From: UBA1429 sp964482225
GTDB lineage: Bacteria > Chloroflexota > Anaerolineae > UBA1429
DNA: 64,000 nucleotides
Reading direction: 5' to 3'
Assembly (NCBI GenBank): GCA_964482225.1
Contig: CAYZWT010000023.1
Coordinates: forward strand, 1-64,000
Shown: one piece after another, positions 1-7,025 of the stretch
How positions within the stretch are numbered: position 1 is the stretch's first letter
Layout: each line of letters begins with the position of its first letter
Translations under genes and position numbers: made by a program
Notes under the pieces: model-generated
What the model saw: the letters and a program-made list of their open reading frames with translations, nothing else
Databases searched by the model: none
What the model was told of the DNA's origin: nothing

Positions 1-60
1 CAGGCACGACGTTTGACTCATTATACGACTTTTCACCAACCAATGAACAGTCACTACGTA

Positions 61-90
61 TTGACACCCTGCTTGCTTATGTTCTAGAAT
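61..90 (+). promoter_or_regulatory. sigma70-like promoter for the kinase/regulator pair
   Basis: TTGACA at 61-66 and TAGAAT at 85-90 are separated by 18 bases. Predicted transcription start is near 97, just before the GTG at 100 and about 33 bases before the ATG at 130. The rest of 1-129 holds no gene. Confidence 0.65.
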
Positions 91-129
91 AGTACAGGGG
101 TGAGTTGGGTTGAGCGGAGGGTGCGGCAC

Positions 130-1275
130 ATGACCTATGAGAATGCAATCAACGGCCGATCGCATGAAGAGACGCGACAGCGCTTGGTTGAGAGTCGCAG
201 ACTTCAGCGCGTGACGACGGCATTGCTCCAAAAGCTCACGCTTGAGCAGGTGTTCGAGATTGTGCACCTCGAAGCGCGGCAGTTGACGGGCGCCGAGGGG
301 GGCAGCATCTTTTTGCTGGAAGAGGATAGTTGGCTGCGAGAGGTCCGCGCCGATGTCGCGCTCGACCCACTTACCGAACGCATCCCAGTGTCTGGCACCC
401 TCACCGGTCAGGCTCTGCTCAGTGGCAAGCCGATCTGGGCCAATGACTATGCCAACGGCGTGGTAGAGGCGCGCACGCCGGGCGCCAAGACAGACTCTTT
501 GCTGGCAGTGCCCTTGCAGATAGAGGGCGTTCCCATTGGCGCCCTGAACGTGGCCAACAAACAGGGGGGCTTTACCGAGGATGACGTACGCATTCTTGGC
601 CTGCTCGCGGATGTGGCTGCCATCGCCATCGAGAACGCCCGGTTGCGCGAAAGGGCCAATCAGATGGCCATAGAGGAGGAGCGTCAGTGGCTAGCACGCG
701 AATTGCACGACTCGGTAACCCAGGCTATGTATAGCGTTACTCTTTACGCCGAGGCGACGCGCATGGCCCTCCAGACTGGCAAGTACGATATAGCTACGGA
801 AAACCTGCAAGAACTGCAAATGATGGCGCGTGAGGCTCTGTTCGGGATCCGCCTGCTGATTTTCGAGTTGCATCCCCCCATTCTGGAGGGACAGGGATTG
901 GCTGCGGCCCTACAGATCCGCTTGGCCGCGGTGGAAAGCCGCGCGGGATTGCAGACCGAGATGCGGGTGGAGGGGGAGAGGCGCCTGCCGCTTTCCATCG
1001 AGGAAGAGTTGTATCGCGTTGCGCTCGAAGCCCTGAACAATGTGGTCAAGCACGCACGTGCGCGATGCGTGACGGTTCATGTGTGCTTTGACGAGCAGCG
1101 CGTCACGCTGGAGGTCTCGGACGATGGAACGGGCTACGACCCTGTCTTGGCCATGGGGGGCGGAGGAATGGGGCTGCGCGGAATGGGAGAGCGTGTTCAA
1201 CGCATCAACGGAAAACTGGATATCATTAGCGCCCCGGGCAAAGGCACCGCGTTAAGGGTGGAGGTAGCGTTGTGA
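130..1275 (+). CDS. GAF-domain sensor histidine kinase, NarL/DegS (HisKA_3) type
   Basis: A 381-residue cytoplasmic kinase with no membrane segment. A GAF domain spans about residues 35-175. The HisKA_3 dimerisation helix follows, with the RELHDSVTQ motif; His193 is the likely phosphorylation site. A HATPase_c domain ends the protein (EALNNVVKHA N-box, SDDGTGYD G1 box, GMGLRGMGERV G2 box). An in-frame GTG at 100 also exists, but the ATG at 130 is preceded by GGAGGG at good spacing. The stop overlaps the GTG of the response-regulator gene by four bases, so the two are translationally coupled and form a two-component pair. The GAF domain probably senses a small ligand or redox state; the signal cannot be read from the sequence. 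Confidence 0.93.
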   Translation: MTYENAINGRSHEETRQRLVESRRLQRVTTALLQKLTLEQVFEIVHLEARQLTGAEGGSIFLLEEDSWLREVRADVALDPLTERIPVSGTLTGQALLSGKPIWANDYANGVVEARTPGAKTDSLLAVPLQIEGVPIGALNVANKQGGFTEDDVRILGLLADVAAIAIENARLRERANQMAIEEERQWLARELHDSVTQAMYSVTLYAEATRMALQTGKYDIATENLQELQMMAREALFGIRLLIFELHPPILEGQGLAAALQIRLAAVESRAGLQTEMRVEGERRLPLSIEEELYRVALEALNNVVKHARARCVTVHVCFDEQRVTLEVSDDGTGYDPVLAMGGGGMGLRGMGERVQRINGKLDIISAPGKGTALRVEVAL

Positions 1276-1970
1276 CAGAACAGGCGGCCTCCGGTACGTC
1301 CCAACTACCCATCCGGGTGCTGGTCGTGGATGACCAGGCCATCGTCCGCAAGGGCATACGCGCTTTGCTGGCGGAGGTCGAGACTATTACAGTTGTGGGG
1401 GAAGCCAGCAACGGACAGGAGGCCATGGTCCAGGTGCAGGCTCTGGATCCGGATGTGACGTTGATGGACCTGGCCATGCCGGTGATGGACGGCATTGAGG
1501 CCATCTGCCAGATCACCGAACGTCAGCCGAGGGCTCGCATCCTGGTGTTGACCAGCTTTACCAGCGATGACAAGGTCTTTCCTGCCATCAAGGCTGGGGC
1601 GCTGGGGTACCTGTTGAAGGATTCCGAGCCGACTGATCTGATCCGAGCCATTGAGCAAGTCAGCCGTGGCGAACCCTCGCTGCACCCGACCATCGCTATA
1701 CAGGTGCTGAAGGAATTGCGGCGCCCAACCGAAAAAACACCTCCCCCGAATGCCCTGACAGCGCGAGAAGTTGAGGTGCTGCGCCTGGTCGCCGCGGGAA
1801 TGACCAATCGCGAGATCGCCGCACAGCTTTCCACCACCGAGGCGACCATCAAGACACACGTAAGCAGCATTCTGAGCAAGCTGCAGTTGGCCAACCGCGT
1901 GCAGGCGACGCTCTATGCCCTTCAGGAGGGAGTTGCCCCCTTGAGGGAGGCTCCTGAGAACGAAACGTAG
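1272..1970 (+). CDS. NarL/FixJ-family response regulator
   Basis: A 232-residue regulator starting at a GTG inside the kinase stop (GTGA overlap). The receiver domain occupies residues 14-130, with the acidic pair D20/D21, phospho-acceptor D66 in TLMDLAMP, and the conserved T/K switch positions (LTSF, LLKD). A LuxR-type helix-turn-helix spans about 160-220 (LTAREVEVLRLVAAGMTNREIA, TIKTHVSSILSKL). It is the cognate output of the upstream GAF kinase. An intrinsic terminator follows, so the pair is a closed transcription unit. Its targets are not evident, although the stress-gene cluster begins immediately downstream. Confidence 0.93.
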   Translation: MTEQAASGTSQLPIRVLVVDDQAIVRKGIRALLAEVETITVVGEASNGQEAMVQVQALDPDVTLMDLAMPVMDGIEAICQITERQPRARILVLTSFTSDDKVFPAIKAGALGYLLKDSEPTDLIRAIEQVSRGEPSLHPTIAIQVLKELRRPTEKTPPPNALTAREVEVLRLVAAGMTNREIAAQLSTTEATIKTHVSSILSKLQLANRVQATLYALQEGVAPLREAPENET

Positions 1971-2056
1971 GGCCCTCCGCGTCCGAGCACAGGGCGTTTT
2001 TCGCCTGCACCCAGATGCTCAGTCGTAAGAGGTAGGCTACACCTCCGAAAGTATGA

Positions 2057-2083
2057 GAGACCGCCGCAAGGCGGTCTCTTTTT
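2057..2083 (+). terminator. intrinsic terminator after the two-component operon
   Basis: GAGACCGCC (2057-2065) pairs perfectly with GGCGGTCTC (2070-2078) around a GCAA tetraloop and is followed by five T residues. The GNRA loop, 9-bp GC-rich stem and T-run make this a textbook Rho-independent terminator. Confidence 0.92.
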
Positions 2084-2236
2084 GTTGAGTCCAAGATCAA
2101 CCCTCTGGCCGATGGCATACGCTTGGTATGGCGGTATGCTGAGAACAGAAAAGCTGATGGGCTAGCGCGGATCAGCCTGGCCGTGCTAACCATTGAGCGC
2201 ACGTGTGTTCATGTTCCCAATAAGGAGGGTACCAGT

Positions 2237-2377
2237 GTGAGCAAGCAAAAAGAGAAATCCGAGACCGGGCCAAAAGATCCCGTCGCAGAAGAGGTGATCG
2301 AAAAGCCCAAGAGCAAGAAAGAAAAAAAGACTGCAAAAAAATCCGCAGACAAGCGCAAGAAAAAATCCAAAAAGTGA
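2237..2377 (+). CDS. small lysine-rich protein, function unknown
   Basis: A 46-residue, extremely basic peptide; about two fifths of its residues are Lys, with KKEKKTAKK and KRKKKSKK clusters after an acidic stretch (AEEVIEKP). The GTG start at 2237 follows AAGGAGGG at 2223-2229. A longer in-frame ATG at 2123 lacks such a site and would add an atypical N-terminus. The composition resembles histone-H1-tail-like or nucleic-acid-binding peptides, but no family is recognised. It sits first in a run of stress-type genes (CsbD, GlsB, YggT-like, YtxH), so a role in nucleoid or general stress is a guess from context. Confidence 0.6.
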   Translation: MSKQKEKSETGPKDPVAEEVIEKPKSKKEKKTAKKSADKRKKKSKK

Positions 2378-2407
2378 TCTGATCGTTAAAGAAAGGATGG
2401 CCTCTAC

Positions 2408-2614
2408 TTGAACAAAGATATTCTCGAAGGCAAGTGGAAGCAGATCCGCGGCCAGGCGAAAGAGTGGTGGGGTAAACTCACCGATGACGATCTGGATCGG
2501 GTCGCCGGCAAGGCGGAGCAGCTCGTCGGCCTGCTTCAGGAAAAGTATGGATACACACGTGAGCAGGCCCAAGAAGAGTATGACAGGCGCATGAAGGAAG
2601 TAAGCGAGGACTAG
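2408..2614 (+). CDS. CsbD family stress-response protein
   Basis: A 68-residue protein matching the CsbD-like family over its whole length: N-terminal LEGKWKQIRGQAKEWWGKLTD, then the GKAEQLVGLLQEKYGYTREQAQEE core. CsbD proteins are short hydrophilic helical proteins induced in general stress (sigma-B in Bacillus, YjbJ in E. coli); their molecular activity is not established. The start is a TTG at 2408 preceded by AAAGGATGG. It stands between the Lys-rich peptide and a GlsB/YeaQ membrane protein, all on the same strand, consistent with a stress regulon. Confidence 0.9.
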   Translation: MNKDILEGKWKQIRGQAKEWWGKLTDDDLDRVAGKAEQLVGLLQEKYGYTREQAQEEYDRRMKEVSED

Positions 2615-2700
2615 ATTCTCGCGCCATCCGGACACATGGATTGTAAAACGAGCGCGCAAGACCTTTACAGTTGACAAGCGCTCATTCAGGAGGGAGCAGC

Positions 2701-2964
2701 ATGAACTTTATAATCTGGATCATCGCTGGAGCGGTCATCGGCTGGATAGCCAGCATGGTGATGGGCACGAACGCGCGACAGGGTCTCTTACTCGATATTA
2801 TTGTTGGCATAGTGGGCGCGTTCCTGGCAGGCCTCGTACTGACACCGCTGTTTGGCATCGGCACCATCAACCAGAACGATTTCAGTCTACCAGCCTTGCT
2901 GGTCTCGTTGCTGGGCGCCGTGCTCTTGCTAGCGATTGTCAGGCTCATTCGGGGCCGGCGCTGA
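2701..2964 (+). CDS. GlsB/YeaQ/YmgE family stress-response membrane protein
   Basis: An 87-residue integral membrane protein with three hydrophobic helices (about residues 2-18, 28-50 and 62-82) and the family signature IIWIIAGAVIGWIASMVMG at its N-terminus, plus the GLLLDIIVGIVGAFLAG second helix. Members accompany general or acid stress responses; their biochemical function is unknown. The ATG at 2701 follows AGGAGGGAGC; the longer frame from 2671 has no comparable site. The same-strand CsbD gene precedes it by 86 bases. Confidence 0.9.
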   Translation: MNFIIWIIAGAVIGWIASMVMGTNARQGLLLDIIVGIVGAFLAGLVLTPLFGIGTINQNDFSLPALLVSLLGAVLLLAIVRLIRGRR

Positions 2965-3042
2965 TTGGCCAAGAAAACATAGCGCCGCCGGCTCTGGTCT
3001 CTCAGATCGGAGTGTAATCGGCGGGTAATAGTCTGGCCATCA

Positions 3043-3079
3043 CCCTGAGCGCGGCGGAGACCCTGCGCCGCGCTCAGGG
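3043..3079. repeat. perfect 14-bp inverted repeat (hairpin)
   Basis: CCCTGAGCGCGGCG (3043-3056) and its exact complement (3066-3079) flank a 9-base loop. No T-run follows, so it is not a typical intrinsic terminator; it may be an RNA-stabilising stem, a Rho-assisted terminator or a protein site in the gap before the YggT-like gene. Confidence 0.6.
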
Positions 3080-3140
3080 CGCCATCATGCGACACCAAAG
3101 TGAATTGGGCCTGCTATAGGCTCAATAGTAAGGAGATACT

Positions 3141-3653
3141 ATGTCTGACAATCGTCCTATAGACGAACTTGCAGTGGATCGCCGCGAGGAAACTGTCGTC
3201 ACGCATCAGCCGGGCTATGCTGCCACAGAGAGGGTTACGCACGATGTCGCAGCCGAGCGTCGTCTTCGCTTTCACCAGATTGTACGGATCATTTGGACCG
3301 TCGTGGGGGTATTGCAGATCCTGCTGGGGGTGCGGTTTGTCCTAAAGCTGATCGCGGCCAACCCGGAAGCCGGTTTCGCCGCCCTTATGTACGGCATCAC
3401 GGGCCCCTTTGTGGCGCCTTTTGCGGCGCTCGTGGGCACACCCACTTCCGGGGGAGTGATCCTCGAAGTGACGACCCTCATCGCTATGGCGATCTATGCG
3501 CTCTTGTTCTGGGTGATCGTGCGTGTGCTTCTAGTCGCTGCGGATCGCCCCAGTGCGCAGACCGTCACGCGTTCGGTGCATGAGCAGACGCCCGATGAAG
3601 GCATTTCGGGCTCCGGAACCGAGCGCACCACGCATACCATCAGTAGAGACTAG
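3141..3653 (+). CDS. YggT-like two-helix membrane protein
   Basis: A 170-residue protein: a charged cytoplasmic N-terminus (residues 1-45), a first membrane helix near 49-66 (IVRIIWTVVGVLQILLGVRF), an amphipathic loop with GPFVAPF, and a second helix near 108-132 (EVTTLIAMAIYALLFWVIVR), followed by a Thr/Ser-rich hydrophilic tail. The helix-loop-helix around RFVLKLI and GPFVAPFAAL matches YggT-type proteins, which are linked to osmotic shock and cell-envelope or division functions. The start ATG has AAGGAGA upstream. The tail is unusual for YggT and might be exposed. Confidence 0.75.
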   Translation: MSDNRPIDELAVDRREETVVTHQPGYAATERVTHDVAAERRLRFHQIVRIIWTVVGVLQILLGVRFVLKLIAANPEAGFAALMYGITGPFVAPFAALVGTPTSGGVILEVTTLIAMAIYALLFWVIVRVLLVAADRPSAQTVTRSVHEQTPDEGISGSGTERTTHTISRD

Positions 3654-3697
3654 CGTCGAGCGCCACCTGGAGCGCTACCTGGATTGGAGTTGGCAGC

Positions 3698-3844
3698 ATG
3701 AAGCGAATCAAGCGTCTCAGAAAGCTCCTGCTGGGCATCTGTATGGCCATGGCCGGCCTGTTTGCAGGCATCAGTACGATCATTGCGGTCATGGAAGAGT
3801 CTGAGGAGGTGGCAAAATGCGACGACCAAGACACTGGTTACTAA
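3698..3844 (+). CDS. 48-residue basic membrane peptide overlapping the sortase-fusion gene
   Basis: The reading frame from ATG 3698 to TAA 3842-3844 encodes a short peptide starting MKRIKRLRKLLLGICMAMAG, with a single hydrophobic helix (residues 10-31), then an acidic end (EESEEVAKCDDQD). A GGAG at 3685 is a fair ribosome site. Its last 28 bases overlap the start of the DUF3494-sortase gene in another frame, suggesting translational coupling. The positive-inside N-terminus and single helix fit a small membrane protein. No family is recognised; it could also be a leader peptide. Confidence 0.45.
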   Translation: MKRIKRLRKLLLGICMAMAGLFAGISTIIAVMEESEEVAKCDDQDTGY

Positions 3845-5697
3845 CTCCAATCCTATTGGCCGCCCTTCTATTTGCGGCGAGAGGTCTCTCGCCGGCAAGG
3901 GCCGACGACCAGCAACTCAGAAACGTCCTCCGGGCGCCCGGGGCGCCATCGCAGACATTGCCACTGCAGATATTGCAGGGGCCCTCCGCCCCCTCTTTGG
4001 GCACGGCGGAGAGCTTTGCGGTCTTGGCAGGTTCGACGGCGACCAATACGGGCGACACCGTGATCAACGGCCATCTGGGTGTCAGTCCGGGCAGCGAGGT
4101 CACCGGCTTTCCCCCCGGGATTGTGAATGGGACGAGGTATGAGGCTGATGCGGTCGCGGCTCAGGCCCAGGTTGATCTCGGCCTGGCGTACGACGATCTG
4201 GCAGGCCGGGCATGCGATCCCAGCGGCAATTTGACCGGTCAGGACCTGGGCGGCCTCACGCTCACGTCAGGCGTCTATTGTTTTGACACATCGGCTCAGT
4301 TGACTGGCCTGCTTACGCTTGATGCTAAGGGTGACTCGGGCGCCGTCTTTGTCCTAAAGATTGGGAGCACGCTCACAACCGCGAGCAGTTCATCTGTTCA
4401 GATGATCGGTAACGGAAACCCGTGTAACGTCTACTGGCAGGTGGGCAGCTCCGCAACCCTCGGCACAGATACTGCGTTCTCGGGGAATATCCTTGCACTG
4501 ACGAGTATCACTCTCAATACCGGCGCCGATATCACAGGCAGCGCCTTGGCCAGAAACGGCGCGGTGACGATGGATACCAATACCATCAGTCTGTGCTCGC
4601 CCCTGGCCCCAACACCGACCACGACGAGCACCGTTACGCCGACGGTGCCGACCGCACTAACCCCGACCACGACGACCACCGTCACGCCAACAGCGACGAC
4701 CACCGTCACGCCAACAGCGACGACCACCGTTACGCCAACCGCGACGACAACCGTCACGCCGACCGCGACGACCACCGTCACGCCAACCGCGACGAGCACC
4801 GTCACGCCAACCGCGACGAGCACCGTCACGCCGACCGCGACGACCACCGTGACCCCGACCGTGACGACGACTGCGACTCCAAGACCGACGGGCGCGCCGA
4901 CCGCGACCCCAATGCCGGCGCAAGCGCCGACGAGCACTCCGGCTACCGGGCTGGCGCCAACCCCAACGCTTGCTCCACTGCTGGTTGGTCTGCCGGTCAC
5001 CGGTGGCGCTGTTGCGCAACGAGGAGAGAGGCCCTTCGCTCTGCTCCCCTTTGGGGTAGCTTTGGCTCAGCCCTCGAGTTCGGCGCCGCTTGTTGACCCG
5101 AATCTCGACCTGCGCGCCGGGCCCGTGGACGTGCCGCTCGAACTCTGGATTCCATCACTCGATATCAGCGCCCCAGTGCTCGCGGTCGGGATCACGTCAA
5201 AGAATGTGATGGACGCGCCGATGGGTCGGTCAAACGACCCCGTGTGGCACACGGCGTTCTGGTATCGCGGCGGGGGCATCCCAGGCGACCCGGGCACAGC
5301 GACAATCGCTGGACATGTAGACGGCCTGGGCGGACAGCCTGCGCTCTTTGCTCACCTTGGTGATCTCAGACCAGGCGACCTGATCATCGTCTACAACACA
5401 GAGAGCGACCTCGGCGCTCACTTTATAGTCACCGAGATGGAAGAGTTCTCTGCGCGGCAAGCCGCCGCTGATCCGTCAGTTCTCGTGCGGATCTATGGTA
5501 TTGGCCCCGTCTCCGGCCGGGGGCCGCAACCGGCACAGGATGGTCTCTCGCATCTGACACTCATTACCTGCAGCGGGGACATTATCCGGGGCTCGTACGA
5601 ACATCGCTTGGTCGTCTATGCGCAGCGAGTCGAGGCAACGCCGCAGGAGAGCACAGATGAGATTGGGGGTGTTGCCGGCGAATACCAGCTCGACTGA
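3817..5697 (+). CDS. DUF3494 (ice-binding-like) surface protein fused to an LPVTG motif and a class E/F-type sortase domain
   Basis: A 626-residue secreted protein. A signal peptide covers about residues 1-29. A DUF3494 beta-helix domain of the ice-binding-like family spans about 61-262. It is followed by a Thr/Val/Pro repeat stalk (about 265-385) and an LPVTG sorting-type motif at 392-396. A complete sortase fold then spans about 435-615, with the catalytic triad visible: His500 in IAGHVDG, Cys585 in LITCSGD and Arg597 in YEHRLVV. The family's usual arrangement is a separate LPxTG substrate and a separate sortase gene; here both are in one uninterrupted frame. The start ATG overlaps the preceding 48-residue gene. 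The DUF3494 domain may act as an adhesin rather than bind ice. Confidence 0.9.
   Translation: MRRPRHWLLTPILLAALLFAARGLSPARADDQQLRNVLRAPGAPSQTLPLQILQGPSAPSLGTAESFAVLAGSTATNTGDTVINGHLGVSPGSEVTGFPPGIVNGTRYEADAVAAQAQVDLGLAYDDLAGRACDPSGNLTGQDLGGLTLTSGVYCFDTSAQLTGLLTLDAKGDSGAVFVLKIGSTLTTASSSSVQMIGNGNPCNVYWQVGSSATLGTDTAFSGNILALTSITLNTGADITGSALARNGAVTMDTNTISLCSPLAPTPTTTSTVTPTVPTALTPTTTTTVTPTATTTVTPTATTTVTPTATTTVTPTATTTVTPTATSTVTPTATSTVTPTATTTVTPTVTTTATPRPTGAPTATPMPAQAPTSTPATGLAPTPTLAPLLVGLPVTGGAVAQRGERPFALLPFGVALAQPSSSAPLVDPNLDLRAGPVDVPLELWIPSLDISAPVLAVGITSKNVMDAPMGRSNDPVWHTAFWYRGGGIPGDPGTATIAGHVDGLGGQPALFAHLGDLRPGDLIIVYNTESDLGAHFIVTEMEEFSARQAAADPSVLVRIYGIGPVSGRGPQPAQDGLSHLTLITCSGDIIRGSYEHRLVVYAQRVEATPQESTDEIGGVAGEYQLD
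4650..4870 (+). repeat. in-frame 24-bp minisatellite coding TTTVTPTA
   Basis: About eight tandem copies of a 24-base unit (variants of ACGACCACCGTCACGCCAAC) encode the Thr/Val/Pro octapeptide stalk of the DUF3494-sortase protein. Copies differ mainly at synonymous or T/S positions, implying recent slippage expansion. Such stalks lift a domain away from the wall and are likely O-glycosylated. Confidence 0.88.
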
Positions 5698-5710
5698 CCA
5701 TCTATCGAGG

Positions 5711-5745
5711 GCGCGGCGCCCTTGGCAAGGCTGGGGGCGCCGCGC
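5711..5745. terminator. GC hairpin downstream of the sortase-fusion gene
   Basis: GCGCGGCGCCC (5711-5721) pairs perfectly with GGGCGCCGCGC (5735-5745) with a 13-base loop. It lies 13 bases after the stop codon; the T-run is weak (GTTTCTG further on). Likely a terminator or mRNA 3' stabiliser. Confidence 0.5.
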
Positions 5746-5784
5746 AGGCAATAGTTTCTGAGAATTCTGTAAAGGGGATATGAA

Positions 5785-6111
5785 ATGCACGAGCACAACC
5801 AGAAGCGTAATGTCAAGATCCGTGGCGGCAAAGGGTTCTTTGTCGGGCTCGCCGGACTGGTGGCGGGTGGCCTGATTGGCGCCGGGGTGATGCTGCTGTG
5901 GGCGCCGCAATCGGGGAAAAAGACGCGCGACCAGGTCATGCACGAAGGTATAGAGCTGCGAGATCAAGTCGGCGGAATCGTTGATGATGTGGTGGGGCAG
6001 ACCCGCAGCAGAGTGAACAAGATCGCGACCGCCGTGCGCAAGCAGGGCAAAAAGCTCGGGCACCAAGGCGAGGACGCACTTGAGCACGTAGTGGCTGCGG
6101 CCCAGGCCTGA
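5785..6111 (+). CDS. YtxH domain-containing protein
   Basis: A 108-residue protein with a basic N-terminus, one glycine-rich membrane helix (about residues 19-40, FVGLAGLVAGGLIGAGVMLL) and a typical YtxH continuation, WAPQSGKKTRDQV, then an amphipathic helical region with repeated D/R/K residues. YtxH-type proteins are general-stress-associated and structurally resemble apolipoprotein-like helices; function is unknown. AAAGGGGATATGAA contains the ribosome site and start. It continues the stress-gene run on the same strand. Confidence 0.88.
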   Translation: MHEHNQKRNVKIRGGKGFFVGLAGLVAGGLIGAGVMLLWAPQSGKKTRDQVMHEGIELRDQVGGIVDDVVGQTRSRVNKIATAVRKQGKKLGHQGEDALEHVVAAAQA

Positions 6112-6233
6112 TGGTCTAGAGGAGAACCGCCGCACACCCGTCCGTTTGGCCCTTTGCGCAACGAAACCGTCGCCGCCGTGCTGTGACGACTTTCCGCTTG
6201 TAGCCATTTCGGTGTTCACCCAGAGGAGCGATC

Positions 6234-6734
6234 ATGACCAACACACCTTCGTCCAAGCATACCAGCCCGATTTCGTGGGGGAGTCGCATCCTAACCTATG
6301 CGATCGTCCTGCTCGTTGGAGCCGCTATCGGCTTTGTGCCCATGTGGCTTCAAGCCCGCAACACCGCCGATGAACTCTCTCAGGCGAAAGCCCGGCTAGA
6401 GTCGACTCGAACACAGAATGCTCTGGAGTCGGCGGCGGCCGCGCGCCAGCTAGGCGCTGCCGAGATACAGAACATGCTCGCCTCTGCCGCGATAGACGCT
6501 TGGCGAGGCGACTATGAGGCGGCGCGCCAAGCTGCCAGCGCGTTTTTTGTTGTCTTGCGGGAGGAGACCAGCAAAGAGGCCGACTCGATCCTGACACAGG
6601 CGCAAAAGGATGGCGTAGAGCCGATGTTTGCGCGACGTGACGAAACCATCTCCCTGCTCGCTCGCAACGATCCTGCTGCGGCCGAGCGTCTGTCCGATCT
6701 GTACGTGGCATTTCGCGAGCTCATGGGCGGGTAG
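6234..6734 (+). CDS. membrane-anchored helical protein, function unknown
   Basis: A 166-residue protein with one N-terminal membrane helix (about residues 19-40, LTYAIVLLVGAAIGFVPMWL) and a long, Ala/Glu/Arg-rich helical ectodomain or cytosolic tail (residues 45-166), coiled coil-like around 45-75. The upstream CAGAGGAGCGATC provides the ribosome site. No family is recognised. The helical tail resembles proteins annotated only as uncharacterised in envelope-stress neighbourhoods. It is the last gene of the same-strand small-envelope-protein run. Confidence 0.7.
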   Translation: MTNTPSSKHTSPISWGSRILTYAIVLLVGAAIGFVPMWLQARNTADELSQAKARLESTRTQNALESAAAARQLGAAEIQNMLASAAIDAWRGDYEAARQAASAFFVVLREETSKEADSILTQAQKDGVEPMFARRDETISLLARNDPAAAERLSDLYVAFRELMGG

Positions 6735-6850
6735 AGCAGCGCATGGCGCGTAGCAGTGGCAATCGGGATAGAGCCCCTGGGCGCAACTGCGGGAATGACA
6801 AGCCCCTAACCTGACCTCGACCTTCTTTGGGCTCTGACGGGTGAATGCCG

Positions 6851-6875
6851 CTTTCTCTGGGTGGCCCAGAGAAAG
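6851..6875. repeat. perfect 11-bp hairpin
   Basis: CTTTCTCTGGG and CCCAGAGAAAG are exact complements separated by only TGG. It is the first of two hairpins 18 bases apart in the gap before the MerR gene. No T-run follows. Confidence 0.6.
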
Positions 6876-6893
6876 GGTTGGATCAGTCCCTCT

Positions 6894-6929
6894 CGGGCGA
6901 GTTTCGGGTGCAACCCCGAAACTCGCCCG
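6894..6929. repeat. perfect 15-bp hairpin upstream of the MerR promoter
   Basis: CGGGCGAGTTTCGGG (6894-6908) pairs with CCCGAAACTCGCCCG (6915-6929) around a 6-base loop, followed by TTT. It may terminate transcription from the stress cluster just before the MerR promoter at 6938, or be a remnant of a small palindromic repeat family. Confidence 0.6.
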
Positions 6930-6937
6930 TTTGCCTC

Positions 6938-6968
6938 TTGACTCTGCCCCCGGGGGAGGCTATATGAT
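6938..6968 (+). promoter_or_regulatory. MerR-type promoter with dyad operator in the spacer
   Basis: TTGACT (6938-6943) and TATGAT (6963-6968) are 19 bases apart, the lengthened spacer typical of MerR-controlled promoters. The spacer holds the palindrome CCCCCGGGGG (6947-6956) flanked by CTC and GAG. It lies directly upstream of a MerR gene, so autoregulation by DNA untwisting is likely. Confidence 0.7.
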
Positions 6969-7025
6969 GTCCTATGTAACTGCTGGCCAGCAGTCCTGTC
7001 CCCATCTCCCCTGGAAGGAGCGCCC

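Noticed and set aside
4650..4870. Short regular repeats that might be a CRISPR array
   Set aside because: Unit length is 24 bases with no unique spacers, and the repeats stay in frame as a Thr/Val/Pro stalk. It is a coding minisatellite.
4431..5000. 189-residue minus-strand frame rich in TVxVAVGV repeats
   Set aside because: It is the exact antisense of the stalk minisatellite and DUF3494 end; it has no ribosome site and only mirrors the repeat.
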